The position numbers and the translations under genes were made by a program. From positions 1-59,920 of the forward strand of contig MU833182.1 of assembly GCA_029204225.1 (NCBI GenBank): DNA of 59,920 nt, in the 5' to 3' direction. This DNA is from Diphasiastrum complanatum (lineage: Eukaryota > Streptophyta > Lycopodiopsida > Lycopodiales > Lycopodiaceae). Below the pieces are notes generated by a model. That model saw only the letters and a list, made by a program, of their open reading frames with translations, was not told the origin of the DNA and searched no databases. This document shows, piece by piece, positions 10,594 through 20,822 of the stretch. Position 1 is the stretch's first letter, and each line of letters opens with the position of its first letter.

Positions 10594-12687
10594 TTACCCT
10601 CCAATGAGCTTCTCTTTCACGAAGAGATGTGCAACCTCGATGTGTTTGCTCCTTGCATAAAATATCGGATTGTTGGCAAGAGCTTGTGCTGAAATATTGT
10701 CACACATGATCATAGGTAGATCATCTTCTATGATTATCTTTAGCTCCACTAGCAACCTCTTGATCCAAAGCACTTCTTTTGTTGTAGTAGTGAGTGCCTT
10801 ATACTCAGATTCACAAGATGAGAGTGATATAGTATCTTGCTTTTTGGAAAGCCAAGATATCAAGTTTCCTCCAAGATATATGACATATGCATTTGTAGAT
10901 TTCCGATCTGCTTTATCACTTGCAAAATCCGAGTCAGAATAGCCAACTATAGAAAGATCTTCACTTTTATATAACAAACTATAATCATAAGTTGAAGATA
11001 TGTATCTAAGTACTCTTTTGGCCATTTTCCAATGATGAATAGTAGGATTTTGCATAGCTTGGCTCAACTTATGAATACTAAAACTTAAATCAGGCCTAGT
11101 TATAGTGAGCCAAATTAAGAGTCTATAAGACTCCTAAAAAGAGTGATGTCTACAAAGGATCTTTCATTATCTTTGTTAGGGTCTTTTAGAATTTGCTCCA
11201 TAGGAGTTTTAATACTCTTATAGTCTAGCATAATGAACTTTTTTAACATTGAAAGAGCATACTTGGATTGACATACAAAAGCTTTTTCATTATGAAAGTC
11301 AATCTCTAATCCTAATATGTAATGAATTTTTCCAAGATCTTGCATCTTGAATTCTTTTCCAAGTGCAACTTTGCTTTCCTCAACTAACTTGATACAATTT
11401 CCTGTTAGAATGATATCATCAACATAATAAGAAGGATGACAATATCTTTATCATAAAACTTGACATACAAGGAAGGATCATAGTTACTAAGATTAAATCC
11501 TAGTGAATCAAAACATGTGTTAAGTTGAGAATACCATGACCTTGGAGCTTGCTTTAGTCCATATAGACTTTTGAAGAGCAAGCAAACTTTGTTCTTTTTT
11601 TGGATGAATCCAATAGGTTGATCCATGTAAATCTCTTCTTCTAGATATCCATTTAAAAATGCATTAGAGACATCTAGTTGAAAAACTTGCCATTTGAAAA
11701 AACATGCAATAGAAATTATGATTCTAATTGATACCATCTTTGCAACTGGAGCAAAAGTCTCCTCATAATCAAGTCCATAAACTTGAGCAAAACCCTTTGC
11801 ACAAAGCCTTGTCTTGTACTTGTTGATTGTGCCATCTTGATTATATTTGACTCAAAAAACCCATTTGCAACCAATGGTGTGCTTGTTGGATGGAAGATCC
11901 ACAAGCTCCCATGTCTTGTTGGCAATCAAAGCATCATATTCCTCCTTCATGGCTAGAAACCATTCCTTTGAATTGAGTGCATCATATACATCCTTTGGCT
12001 CCTCATGTGAAACAAAATAAGCACAATTAGTGGAGTTGAGTTCCACTTGCTTGCCTTTATCTCCATATGTAAGCCTCCTAGGCTCGGATCTTTCTCTTTG
12101 TGATCTCCTTGGTGAAAAGATTCGAGGGACATCTTAGCTCCACTATTGCTAATTGTAGTAAATCCATGAATATCCGAATGTACAAGTTGAAAAGGCTTTG
12201 TATATTTAGATGTAGATCTAGTATAAGGTAGTCTAGGTGACTTAGACAAAGCACAAGACTCACAAACATGTTTGATGCCACTTAAGGAACTTGGAAGACC
12301 TATCACAACCTTCTTTCTAGCCATTACCTCCAATGACTTGAAGTTGAGGTGTCCCATACTTTTATGCCAAACCTCTTGAATAGGTATTCGCTCTCTTGAA
12401 ACACATCCAACTTAGTTAGAAATAATACAAGCATCTAGTTTGAACAACTTTCTTTGCCTTTTACCTTTTCCAATCAAGATATCCTTTCTTTTGATCATAC
12501 AAGCATCTCCATCAAACTCAACCTTGAGGCCTTTAATTAGCATTTGACTCACACTAAGCAAATTCTTGGTGATAGATAGAATAAACAAGACATCCTCCAA
12601 ATGAACATTCCTAACTGTAGAGAGAGAAATAGGAATTGTGCCAATCCCTTTGATTGCAGACTCACCATCATTGGCTGTGTAAATCAC
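10594..12687 (-). pseudogene. Copia polyprotein remnant of element G
   Basis: Read leftwards from 12687: protease tail (IYTANDGES..., LLSVSQ), GAG-pre-integrase with CESCALSK, first integrase Asp in HSDIHGF, then a direct jump to the linker before RT (RRLTYGDK). RT follows (12046-11115; WELVDLP, QLDVSNAFLNGYLEEEIYMDQ, GLKQAPRSWY), then RNase H (11067-10594; SDSDFASDKADRKST, SLSSCESEYKAL, CDNISAQALANNP). Several stops and frameshifts separate these parts, and the YVDD core is damaged. The integrase core carrying the second Asp and the Glu is missing. The upstream end is cut at 12687. RNase H closely resembles that of element F. Confidence 0.85.
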
Positions 12688-12816
12688 CCTCGCCCATCGT
12701 GGTAGTTTCCAAGAAAAATGACAAGCTTCGTATATGTGTTGGTCTCAAAAACCTTAATGCGGTTACTAAAAAAGACCACTTCTTGTTGCTCTTAACGACA
12801 CAAATACTCGAGAAAG
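12687..12816 (+). pseudogene. Short Ty3/gypsy reverse transcriptase scrap
   Basis: About 43 codons read SPIVVVSKKNDKLRICVGL then LNAVTKKDHFLL. This is the conserved N-terminal RT segment of gypsy elements (PVVLVKKKDG, RMCVDYRALN, TKKDRYPLP). It has no gypsy sequence on either side and lies between copia G (minus) and a copia gag scrap (plus). Confidence 0.75.
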
Positions 12817-12822
12817 GAGGCT

Positions 12823-13085
12823 ATGTTCACAAAGGGCAAATTCAAGGGCAAAACCAAAAGTAAGTGGTCTAAAGGGCATGATCAAGTGGATGCTTTTTCA
12901 AGTGGCAAAAAGAAGGATAGTTCAAAGCTCAAGTGCTTCTATTGTGACATCAAAGGACACTTTGCAAGTGAGTACTACAAGAAGAAGAGAGATCAAGAAG
13001 ACAGGCAAGATAATCTTATTCTTGATGAGGATGGTTTGGATGTTCAAGATACAAATGATGATGCTTTTGTGATGTCTTGCATGTG
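12823..13085 (+). pseudogene. Copia gag scrap with broken zinc knuckle
   Basis: The frame reads FTKGKFKGKTKSKW, then CFYCDIKGHFASEYYKKK, then an acidic hinge. This is the C-terminal part of a copia gag. The knuckle has lost its last Cys (Tyr instead), so it would not bind zinc normally. No protease follows: the sequence breaks into the hAT-like remnant. Confidence 0.75.
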
Positions 13086-14388
13086 ACGAAGTCCACAACC
13101 GCAAGTGCCCTCGTGAGAATGTCACTGACCCAAGGCAGGAGTCCGATGGAATGCAGGAGGAGGTCCAGTGAGTGTGCGGCGCATGGCATCCACACGATGG
13201 AGGGGTAGTCTGCCATAAGAAGCTCTCCCATACCACGATAGTTGGATGCATTGTCCATTACAACCTTCTGCGATACATTCACACGATCAGTTCACAGCTC
13301 GGAAACACATTGCAATCAATCAAAAACTACGCAGAACTATTGTATCAACATCAAGCAGCAAATGAGCAAGCAACTTATGAAAGAATATTATACCTAGACA
13401 ACACGCTGTGGTCCGACCTCCTCTATCGCTGCGCGAATGATGCCCTAAATGTACTCGGCCGAATGCACTCTCCTTGCCTCGGAGGCGTCGATGCTGCGCA
13501 AGAACATGGAACCGTAACAACTAGAAACAATCACGTTGATGAGTGAACGTCTGCGACGATCAGTCCACCCATCAGCCATGATGGAACAGCCGTATCTATC
13601 CCAAGCCTCGTGCAGTGCGACCAGTCTCTCTCTGATTGATGCAACCCGGTCCTGGAGCAAAGGGCCTCATAGTGCGTCGGTTGTGGGTGGTGTGTAGCCG
13701 GGCCCGCAGACTGTAACTTTCGAGATAGCCTCTCGAAAGATGGAGGATGATGCCATGATAAAGGAGAGGTTCAGGTCATAGAACATCTGTGCTATGGTCC
13801 TGGTGGCCTCTCTGTGCTGTCCCTCTCTGAAAGATCCCGGCATGGACATCTGTCTGGTGCCTCGGGATGTGGATGGCTGAGAGGATGCGGATGGACGATG
13901 CGGATGTGGAGGTGGTGGCATAGGTGCAGGTGTGGAACTGACGGTGATGGCAGACGCGTAGGTGTAGCAGTGGAGGCCGTGGATCCATGGGGAGTACTGG
14001 CGGAGGCGGTGGCGGGGGCGGGGGCGGGTGCGGATGCAGCGGTAGTGGCGGGTGCAGATGCGACGGTGGGAGAGGTGGCGCTAGGTGTACTAGTGGCAGG
14101 GTTGGTGACAGTGGCACCAGTAAAAATAGAGTCCGTGACATCTGTGAACGGCTCGCCGGGCTCAGCAGCTGTCTCAAAATATGTCTCCATAATGCGAGCC
14201 CTCTCCGCAACAGGGATGACCATACAAATGCCGATCCCGTAGCGTCCCCCCGTGGGTCAGACTTGCAACCCCCCCAGATGTGCTCGAATCCGAGAGGCGT
14301 TCCCTGTGAACTGCTTTCGACAAAAAGGGCAACGCCACTTTTTGTTGGGCATGACCTCCACCTCATCCCAAATGGGACGAGTATCCAT
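13016..14388 (-). pseudogene. hAT-superfamily transposase remnant (BED finger and DUF659)
   Basis: The probable start is ATG at 14388. A BED-type finger follows (KKWRCPFCRKQFTG, RIRAHLGG), then an in-frame TGA near 14258, then a Ser/Thr/Ala/Pro-rich linker that explains the GC-rich frames on both strands. After a frameshift between about 13800 and 13920 comes the DUF659 region: AQMFYDLNLSFIMASS, WDRYGCSIMADGWTDRRRR, then VVMDNASNYRGMGELL and WMPCAAHSLDLLL. Stops lie at about 13666 (TGA) and 13445 (TAG). A GT-AG intron of about 135 bp probably runs from 13402 to 13268. The Asp in MADGWTD and in VVMDN are the usual first catalytic-region residues of hAT transposases. The C-terminal dimerisation half is missing. 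Confidence 0.8.
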
Positions 14389-14456
14389 CTCTCTCTCCCC
14401 CCCTCTCTCTCTCACATGCACACACACAGAAGCACGAAAATCCAAGCTCTCTCCCG

Positions 14457-14480
14457 CCCTAAACCCTAAACCCCAAACCC
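14457..14480. repeat. Telomere-like CCCTAAA copies
   Basis: Two to three copies of the plant telomere heptamer (CCCTAAACCCTAAACCCC). Inverted copies (GGTTTAGGGTTTAG) occur near 15263-15277. They may be promoter telo-boxes or interstitial telomere fragments. Confidence 0.6.
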
Positions 14481-14499
14481 AAGCACCCTTGAACCTAAA

Positions 14500-14568
14500 T
14501 CCTAAACTCACACACACACACTATGCACACACACAAATCCTCTCTCTCTACGTTCCTCACACTCTCTG

Positions 14569-14608
<40 letters not shown>

Positions 14609-14697
14609 ATCACCACACACACACAACTGAATGCACACAAATCAACACACAATTTTCACACACACACACACAATTTTATCACACACACACACAAACA

Positions 14698-14793
<96 letters not shown>
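14500..14793. repeat. Compound (CA)n and (TC)n microsatellites
   Basis: Several CA/ACAC tracts (14507-14700) lead into a long TC array at about 14701-14793. They lie upstream of the hAT remnant on its strand. Confidence 0.95.
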
Positions 14794-14795
<2 letters not shown>

Positions 14796-14878
14796 GCTCT
14801 CCCACACTCTCCCTCTTCCACCCTCTGTTTGCTCTCGGGTTCTGCGGACTGTCCGCAGGGCCTGCAGGTTTTTGCTTT

Positions 14879-15025
14879 AAAAAAAAAAAAAAAAAACGCG
14901 TCCGGGTCCGCGTCCGTCCTCTGGACGCGTCCAGCCTTTAAAAAAAAAAAAATTAAAAAAAAAGAGGACGCGTCCGACTCCTCGTCCGGGGGTCGGACGC
15001 GTTTGGGTCCGGGCGTCGGACGCGA
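14879..15025. repeat. CpG-dense palindromic block between poly-A tracts
   Basis: Two A-rich tracts (14879-14896 and 14939-14963) alternate with CpG-rich blocks built from GGACGCG/CGCGTCC. Exact GGACGCGTCC palindromes lie at 14923-14932 (within 14-bp CTGGACGCGTCCAG) and 14966-14975. No family is recognised. Confidence 0.8.
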
Positions 15026-15047
15026 CCATTTTGGCCCGGACCCTCAT

Positions 15048-15077
15048 GTCTGATATATATATATATATGTATGTATG

Positions 15078-15114
<37 letters not shown>

Positions 15115-15120
15115 GTATCA
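15048..15120. repeat. (TA)n/(TATG)n microsatellite
   Basis: Alternating TA and TATG/TGTA runs between the CpG-rich block and an AT-rich spacer. Confidence 0.95.
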
Positions 15121-15310
15121 TAGAATCCCATGGTATCGCCATTATGGTGCCGCCCTCCAACCAGCAATACCAGGACGACACCATTAAATAATATTTTTTA
15201 TTATTATTATTTTTTTCTAATAAAATCTCCCATTATTAATGTAAATTAGGGTAAAAAAAACAAGGTTTAGGGTTTAGAAAAAAAGAGGGGACTACAGGGG
15301 ACTGTACAGG
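15121..15310. other. Spacer with telomere-like motif
   Basis: No gene seen. The only notable item is GGTTTAGGGTTTAG near 15263, just before the minisatellite begins. Confidence 0.4.
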
Positions 15311-15370
15311 GGGCACTGTGGAGGAGCAGACCTTTAGATCTTTGGGTCAATGGGAGTGCAACATGTGGGG
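15311..15370 (+). repeat. Left half of a minisatellite unit split by element B
   Basis: GGGCACTGTGGAGGAGCAG through CAACATGTGGGG matches the units at 21543 and 21627. The unit resumes after element B at 21505 with GGGGGAGCAACAAAT. Confidence 0.85.
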
Positions 15371-16052
15371 TGTTAAAAATTCACAATTCTAGCTTGACTA
15401 GTTTTGGTCATATGACTTGTAAATAGTTAGATGGTCATGATGTGGCTTGTCACACGTGCCAAATAGCATAGGATTCCATTCATAAGGATGTTCTCAAGTA
15501 GACCTAAGTGTTAGAACCTTTGGAATGAGTCCAAATTATGCTTAGATACAAGGGAGAAAAAATAGGAGCTATTTTTGGTAATTTTTGCATTGTTGAGGGA
15601 TCTCCAAGATTCCAACCCTAACTTGGTAGGGATGAAAGATCCACCAAAATTAGCATTAGGGATAGGTTTAGGGCTACTCATACCTGCCCAAAACCGTGAT
15701 GGATCATGTATATATAGGTGATGATATGTCACCAAAATAAATCAAGCAATTTCATGTTTTTTCTCTCATAATGGTGCAATTGCTCTCTATGTTCATAATT
15801 GTTTGAGTACTTGTGATTACTAATGATTATAAGATTGAATGTAGGTCTGGTGTACAGTACTCAGACTGTGGGAGGCCGTACTTTCACATGTGTGAAGCCT
15901 TCTTCAAGGATTTGGGCCATTTAGTGAGGTTCAAGCATAGATTTTTGATGGATTTTGATGGTTCAACTTGTGCTAATCTTATGAAATCATAATCTATTGT
16001 TTCCCTCATCATTTCAAGTGTCTTAGGATCCTTATTTGCTATAATTTTTACA
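15371..16052 (+). repeat. 5' LTR of element B (682 bp)
   Basis: It begins TGTTAAAAATTCACAATTC and ends ATTTTTACA. A TATA box (TATATATAGG) lies at 15709-15718. GTACAGTAC and CCGTAC lead into the palindrome CACATGTGTG at 15885-15894, which would lie in the transcribed leader about 160 bases before the primer site. Confidence 0.95.
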
Positions 16053-16064
16053 TGGTATCAGAGC
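16053..16064 (+). promoter_or_regulatory. Primer binding site of element B
   Basis: A perfect TGGTATCAGAGC directly after the LTR. Confidence 0.95.
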
Positions 16065-16861
16065 CTAAAGGCTGAAATGAGCTAAATCCTTGGTTTTCAT
16101 TCAATTTGATCACAATTTTTGATCTAAATCTTGTGTAGATTGGATCTTAGCATCTAGTATTGATTCTAGAACTCAAAGTGAGTCAAATACATTGGAGATT
16201 GGTGTTGTGTGACTTCATTTGCAGGTGTTTAGGTGTCTAAAACCAGAGGCAAAGTTGAATTCAATTCACATTACCAAGATAGCAAGTTTTGCTTGCTCCA
16301 AGCATTGATTTCTAAGCGAGTTTTGGAGATGATTTCATAGAGGAGGCTTTCTAGCATTCAAGGAGAGGGAAGATCAGAGTTTTGGGGACTCTTCAAGGCT
16401 GTTCTAAGGTGAGTAGGCACTCCTAAAGTGATTTAGGTTCAGTCCAACCATTGCTTGACTTATGCACCAAATTAGATCAATTTTTCATCAATTTTGATCA
16501 TTTTTTGCTTGTGATTGGATAGTAGATTGTGTTGCATCCTCATTAAGTTCCATTTAGATCTTTTACAAGTAATTTTGGAAGTATATTAGGTTGCTAAAAT
16601 TCACTCTTGATCAGATCATTTGGAAGCTTTAATGGTCTTTATAGAAAGAGGGGCAATTCTACTAGTATTGTCTACTTCAATCAAGCAAGTGCATTGTTTC
16701 TAGTATTCTATGATTTGATTTTGTTAGAGATAATTCTTAGATCTTTATAGGAAGTCTATTACTGATCTTTTCAGGTCCCTAAGAAGTGGGATAAGGTAGA
16801 CCTTCAATCAAATCAATAGAAGTAACCTTCATTTGTGTCAAGTCCTTGATTAGGAGACTAG
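16065..16861 (+). other. Untranslated leader of element B
   Basis: Nearly 800 bases without a long frame. The first 675 or so are almost identical to the leader of element C (39601-40266). Confidence 0.85.
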
Positions 16862-17779
16862 ATGGCATCTATAAATGCATATCTTTTGGATACTAATGAA
16901 AGGCTCAACAAAACTAACTATTCCATATGGAAAGTTAGAATGGAATCCATCATGATCATGCAATATCTGATGGAAATTGTAAATGGTAAGGAGGGTGAAC
17001 CTATTCATCCTCAAGAAAAACCCAAATACATCAAGAGGTGCAATGTTGCACTACATTGCATAAAAATAAATGTTGCAAATGAACTCTTAAGAGAGGTAGG
17101 AGATTGCACTTCAGCTCAAGATGCTTGGGAGACTTTGCAAAAGGTCTATGAATCCAAGAACCAAACTAGAATGTTAGCTTTGAAGAATCAAATCTATAGA
17201 AGCTATCAAAAGAAAGGAGAGAGTGCACATACTTTTGTCCTAAGAGTAAAGGAATTGAACAAAGAGCTAGCCTTTATAGGTGATCCTATCAAGGATGAAG
17301 AGCTTGTTCAACTCATATTGAATGGACTAAGCTTTGAATTTGACAATTTGGTTCAGGGATATGCAATTATGGGTAAGCTACCCATACTTGAAGAACTCCA
17401 AGGCACACTCATGGCCGAGGAATCAAGAAGGAGCCAAATGCAAGAGAGGATGGATAGGCTTTCCATCCAAGGTGGAGATGACCAAGCTCTCTTCACCAAA
17501 GGTAAAGGCAAGTACAAAGGCAAAGTATCAACATTCAAGAAGTCTACAAAGCTTGAGGATCAAGAAGGACCCTCAAAGGCATCTCCATCAACCACCAAAG
17601 TCAAGAAGGACAAGTCAAAGGTGAAGTGCTACTATTGTAGCAAGATGGGGCATTATGCCTCGGAATGCTTCAAGAGGAAGCAAGATCAAAGCCAAGCCAA
17701 CATGAGCAAAGAGGAGGAGGCTCATGATGTCCATATTTTCTTCAACAAGCTTCAAAGGAGAAGATCCTTGGTGGATTGA
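16862..17779 (+). CDS. Copia gag, element B
   Basis: The ATG at 16862 gives MASINAYLLDTNERLNKTNY. Residues 1-215 form the copia gag (UBN2-type) core, which makes the virus-like particle. The zinc knuckle reads CYYCSKMGHYASEC, starting at C256, with all four ligands. The frame then leaves the protease frame at about 17744, where HDVHIFF should continue into the protease. As read it ends 22 codons later in a junk tail at 17779. The protease resumes one frame over, so this is a frameshift and not a true gag stop; copia elements normally use one frame. The homologous gag of A is about half identical by eye. Confidence 0.9.
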   Translation: MASINAYLLDTNERLNKTNYSIWKVRMESIMIMQYLMEIVNGKEGEPIHPQEKPKYIKRCNVALHCIKINVANELLREVGDCTSAQDAWETLQKVYESKNQTRMLALKNQIYRSYQKKGESAHTFVLRVKELNKELAFIGDPIKDEELVQLILNGLSFEFDNLVQGYAIMGKLPILEELQGTLMAEESRRSQMQERMDRLSIQGGDDQALFTKGKGKYKGKVSTFKKSTKLEDQEGPSKASPSTTKVKKDKSKVKCYYCSKMGHYASECFKRKQDQSQANMSKEEEAHDVHIFFNKLQRRRSLVD

Positions 17780-20570
17780 CTCGGGTGCTAGTTCACACAT
17801 GACTAGTAAAAGGGAGTTTTTCTCTTCTCTCTTATCTTATGATGGACCTATAAAGTCTATCTATACAGCAAATGATGAAGCTTGTAAGATTGAAGGAGTT
17901 GGTAGCATTCCCCTTTGCTTATGATCTTCCAAAAAGATCAACATAGAAGGTGTTTTGTACATTCCTACAATAACAAAGAATCTACTAAGTGTTGGCCAAA
18001 TGGTAGACAATGGTTTCAATGTTGACTTTGCTTCAAATGAATGTTTCATCAAGAAGAAGGGTAAGATAGTGGCTAAGGGCACTAGACTTGGCAAACTATA
18101 TAAGCTGGATGCATTTGTGGATACTAATGTTGTCATGTTGGCCGAGAAGAGCAAGATATCTACCTTTACTTTATGGCACAAAAGACTTGGACATGTCAAC
18201 TCGGGTTCCATGGAGGCTATGATCAAGGAGGAGTATGCTTTAGGCCTACCAAGGTCTATTGGGAAGGAAGACAAGGTTTGTGAAGCTTGTGCCTTATCCA
18301 AGGCACATAAGAAGGTGTTTCCTAACTCCATCACAAAGTCATCTCATTCTCTTGAACTCATACACTCGGATGTGCACATTGCTAGCACCAAATCTAATGG
18401 AGGTTCATCCATGTTTTTAACCTTCATTGATGACTACTCAAGATATTGTTGGGTGTTCTTACTTTCCTTCAAGTCTCAAGTATTTGATACTTTTGTAAAG
18501 TTCAAGTTGTTTGTGGAAAAGCATCATAATCATAGCATCAAGATTCTTAGAAGTGACAATGGTGGAGAATTCATCTCCAATGAGTTCAAGGCCTTTTGTG
18601 AGGAGGAAGGGATCAAGAAAGAGACTTCTTGTCCTTACACTCCTCAACAAAATGGAGTTGCTGAAAGAAGGAATAGAACATTATGTGAATGTTCTAAGGC
18701 TTTAAGATTAGATGCTTGTTTGCCCAAATCCTTTTGGGGTGAGTCTCTTGTATGTGCAAACTACTTGATGAATAGGGTGTCTTGCAAAGCAATTGAAGGC
18801 AAAACTCCTTATGAGATGTTGTATGGAAAGAAACCCAATCTTAATCACTTGAAAGTTTTTGGGTGTATATGTTATGTGCATGTGCCATTGGAAACAAGAA
18901 CCAAGGAGGATACATCTTCCACAAGAGGGATCATGCTTGGATATGCAAGCTCAAGCAAGGGCTACAAAGTCTATCTCCTATCCTTGAACAAATTTGTTGT
19001 TTCAAGGGATGTCATCTTTGATGAACATCATATGCATATGCTTGAAGAAGGCTCAAGTGCTCCAACAATCAAGAAGAAGATGGCCGAGGAGCAAGATCTT
19101 GGTTTTGAGGAGGAGCTCATGGAGGAGCAAGCACCAAACCCACCTATCACACCAAGGAGATCTTCAAGGGCAAAAGTGGAGCCATCAAGGCTCACATATC
19201 AAGGCAAAGGACAGCAAGTTGAGGGTATCTCATCCACTTCTTATGCTTTATCTAGTTTTGAAGAACCGTCTAATGTTGAAGATGCATTGAACTCCAAAGA
19301 ATGGTATAAAGCTATGTTGGATGAGTATGATGCCTTGATTGAGAATGAAACTTGGTTGCTTGTTGAGAGACCTCAAAGGAATGTAATAGGATGCAAGTGG
19401 GTCTTCAAGCTTAAGTTGAATGCAAATGGGAGTGTTAACAAACATAAAGCAAGATTAGTTGCAAAAGGTTATGCTCAAGAGAGAGGGATAGACTATGAGG
19501 AAACTTTTGCACCCGTGGCCAAGATGGTCACAATAAGACTAATCATTGCACTTGCATCACATTTTGGATGGATTCTATGTCAAATGGATGTCTCTAATGC
19601 TTTCTTGAATGGTTTTTTGGAAGAAGATATCTATATGGAGCAGCCACAAGGGTTCATCAAGCATGGAATGGAGAACAAAGTATGCCATCTCCAAAGAAGC
19701 ATCTATGGCTTGAAGCAAGCCTCGAGATCTTGGAATTCAAGACTACATTGCTATCTTATTTCACTTTCTTTTGTTCAAAGTGAATATGATCCTACTCTTT
19801 ACATTAAGTTTGATGATATTGGTATTGTACTTTTACTCATTTATGTAGATGACATCATCATTAGTGGAAATAGTGTTGATGGTATTGAAAAAATCAAGAT
19901 AGATCTATCCTTAGAGTTCAAGATGGTAGATCTAGGGTGTCTTCACTTCATCTTAGGCATAGAAGTACTTAGAGGGTCTGATTTTATCTTTATAAGTCAA
20001 GTAAACTATGCTCAAAGTCTTTTGAAGAAGTTTAAGATGGAAGTATGCAAAAGTGTTGACACACCAATGGAGCAAGATGTAAAAGTGCCAAATGAAGATG
20101 ATGAAAGATCCTTCATGGACATCACTTTGTTTAGGCAACTTATAGGTTCCTTAATGTGGATCACTATAACTAGACCAGATCTTAACTTTAGTGTATGTAG
20201 GTTGAGCCAATCCATGCAAAAGCCATTGAATATCCATTGGAAAAAGGCTAAGAGGATTCTAAGATACATCTCGGGTACATTGGATTTTGGGATTCTATAT
20301 AGAGGAGATGTGATTAACCTTCATGCATTTAGTGATTCAGATTTTGCAGGGGACAAGAGGGATAGGAAATCAACAAGTGCCTATTCAACTTTCATAGGAG
20401 AAGGTGTGGTTTCATGGCTTTCAAAAAAAGCAAGAAACTATATCTCTATCTTCAACCGAGGCCGAGTACAAAGCTTTGACAACCACTACAAAGGAGGTAC
20501 TTTGGATCAAGAGATTATTGGTGGAACTAAAGATCATGGATTCAGAGGAGGCACCAATCATCTACAATGA
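17724..20570 (+). pseudogene. Copia protease-integrase-RT polyprotein, element B
   Basis: The protease (WWIDSGASSHM, about 17770) is in the same frame as the rest but is cut by a TGA at 17922-17924, most simply a CGA changed by deamination at a CpG. From 17955: GAG-pre-integrase with the HHCC finger (LWHKRLGH, CEACALSK), then the integrase core with all three acidic residues (IHSDVH, RSDNGGEF, NGVAERRN), the C-terminal VFGC region and PRRSSRAKVEPSRL linker. RT begins near 19260 (WVFKLKL, FAPVAKMVTIRL, QMDVSNAFLNGFLEEDIYME) with an intact catalytic YVDD near 19843. RNase H follows (SDSDFAGDKRDRKS) until an extra A in a run of seven near 20425 throws the frame. The last 40 codons to 20570 are out of frame. 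Confidence 0.92.
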
Positions 20571-20808
20571 CAATATATCAGCCCAACACCTTGCATCTAA
20601 CCCAATCTTCCATGCAAGATCTAAGCACATTGAGATATGCCATCACTTTGTGAGAGAAATGGTGCAAGCCAAGGAGATTGCTTTGGAGCATGTTCCAAGC
20701 AATGAATGTGTAGCTGATCTACTTACTAAACCACTTCAAAAGACACCTTTTATGAAGTTCAGATCATCACTTGGAGTGATTAGTAAAGCAATGATTGAAC
20801 CAAGCTAG
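20404..20808 (+). pseudogene. RNase H C-terminal part, element B (shifted frame)
   Basis: In the +1 frame the RNase H continues normally: QETISLSSTEAEYKAL, WIKRLLVEL, YNDNISAQHLASNP, HARSKHIEI and ADLLTKPLQKTPF, ending at TAG 20806-20808, 14 bases before the 3' LTR. The catalytic Glu and Asp regions are present. The same shift occurs in element C. The ATG at 20404 is not a real start. Confidence 0.9.
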
Positions 20809-20822
20809 ATAGTGAGGAGGAG
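20809..20822 (+). promoter_or_regulatory. Polypurine tract of element B
   Basis: GTGAGGAGGAG directly precedes the TGTTAAA of the 3' LTR and would prime plus-strand synthesis. Confidence 0.85.

Noticed and set aside
13814-14469. Plus-strand Gly/Ala-rich frames of 140-160 codons
   Set aside because: They are the complement of the GC-rich linker of the minus-strand hAT remnant, whose finger and DUF659 motifs fix the strand.
15511-15735. Minus-strand frame of 74-76 codons repeated in four LTRs (also 20963, 39047, 42017)
   Set aside because: Its conservation follows from the near identity of young LTRs. No domain, and no codon-level constraint can be shown from copies this similar.
20404-20440. 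Programmed frameshift in RNase H of B and C
   Set aside because: The required shift is +1 over a run of A late in RNase H, where no known copia element uses recoding. A shared mutation is simpler, so it is reported only as a shared lesion.
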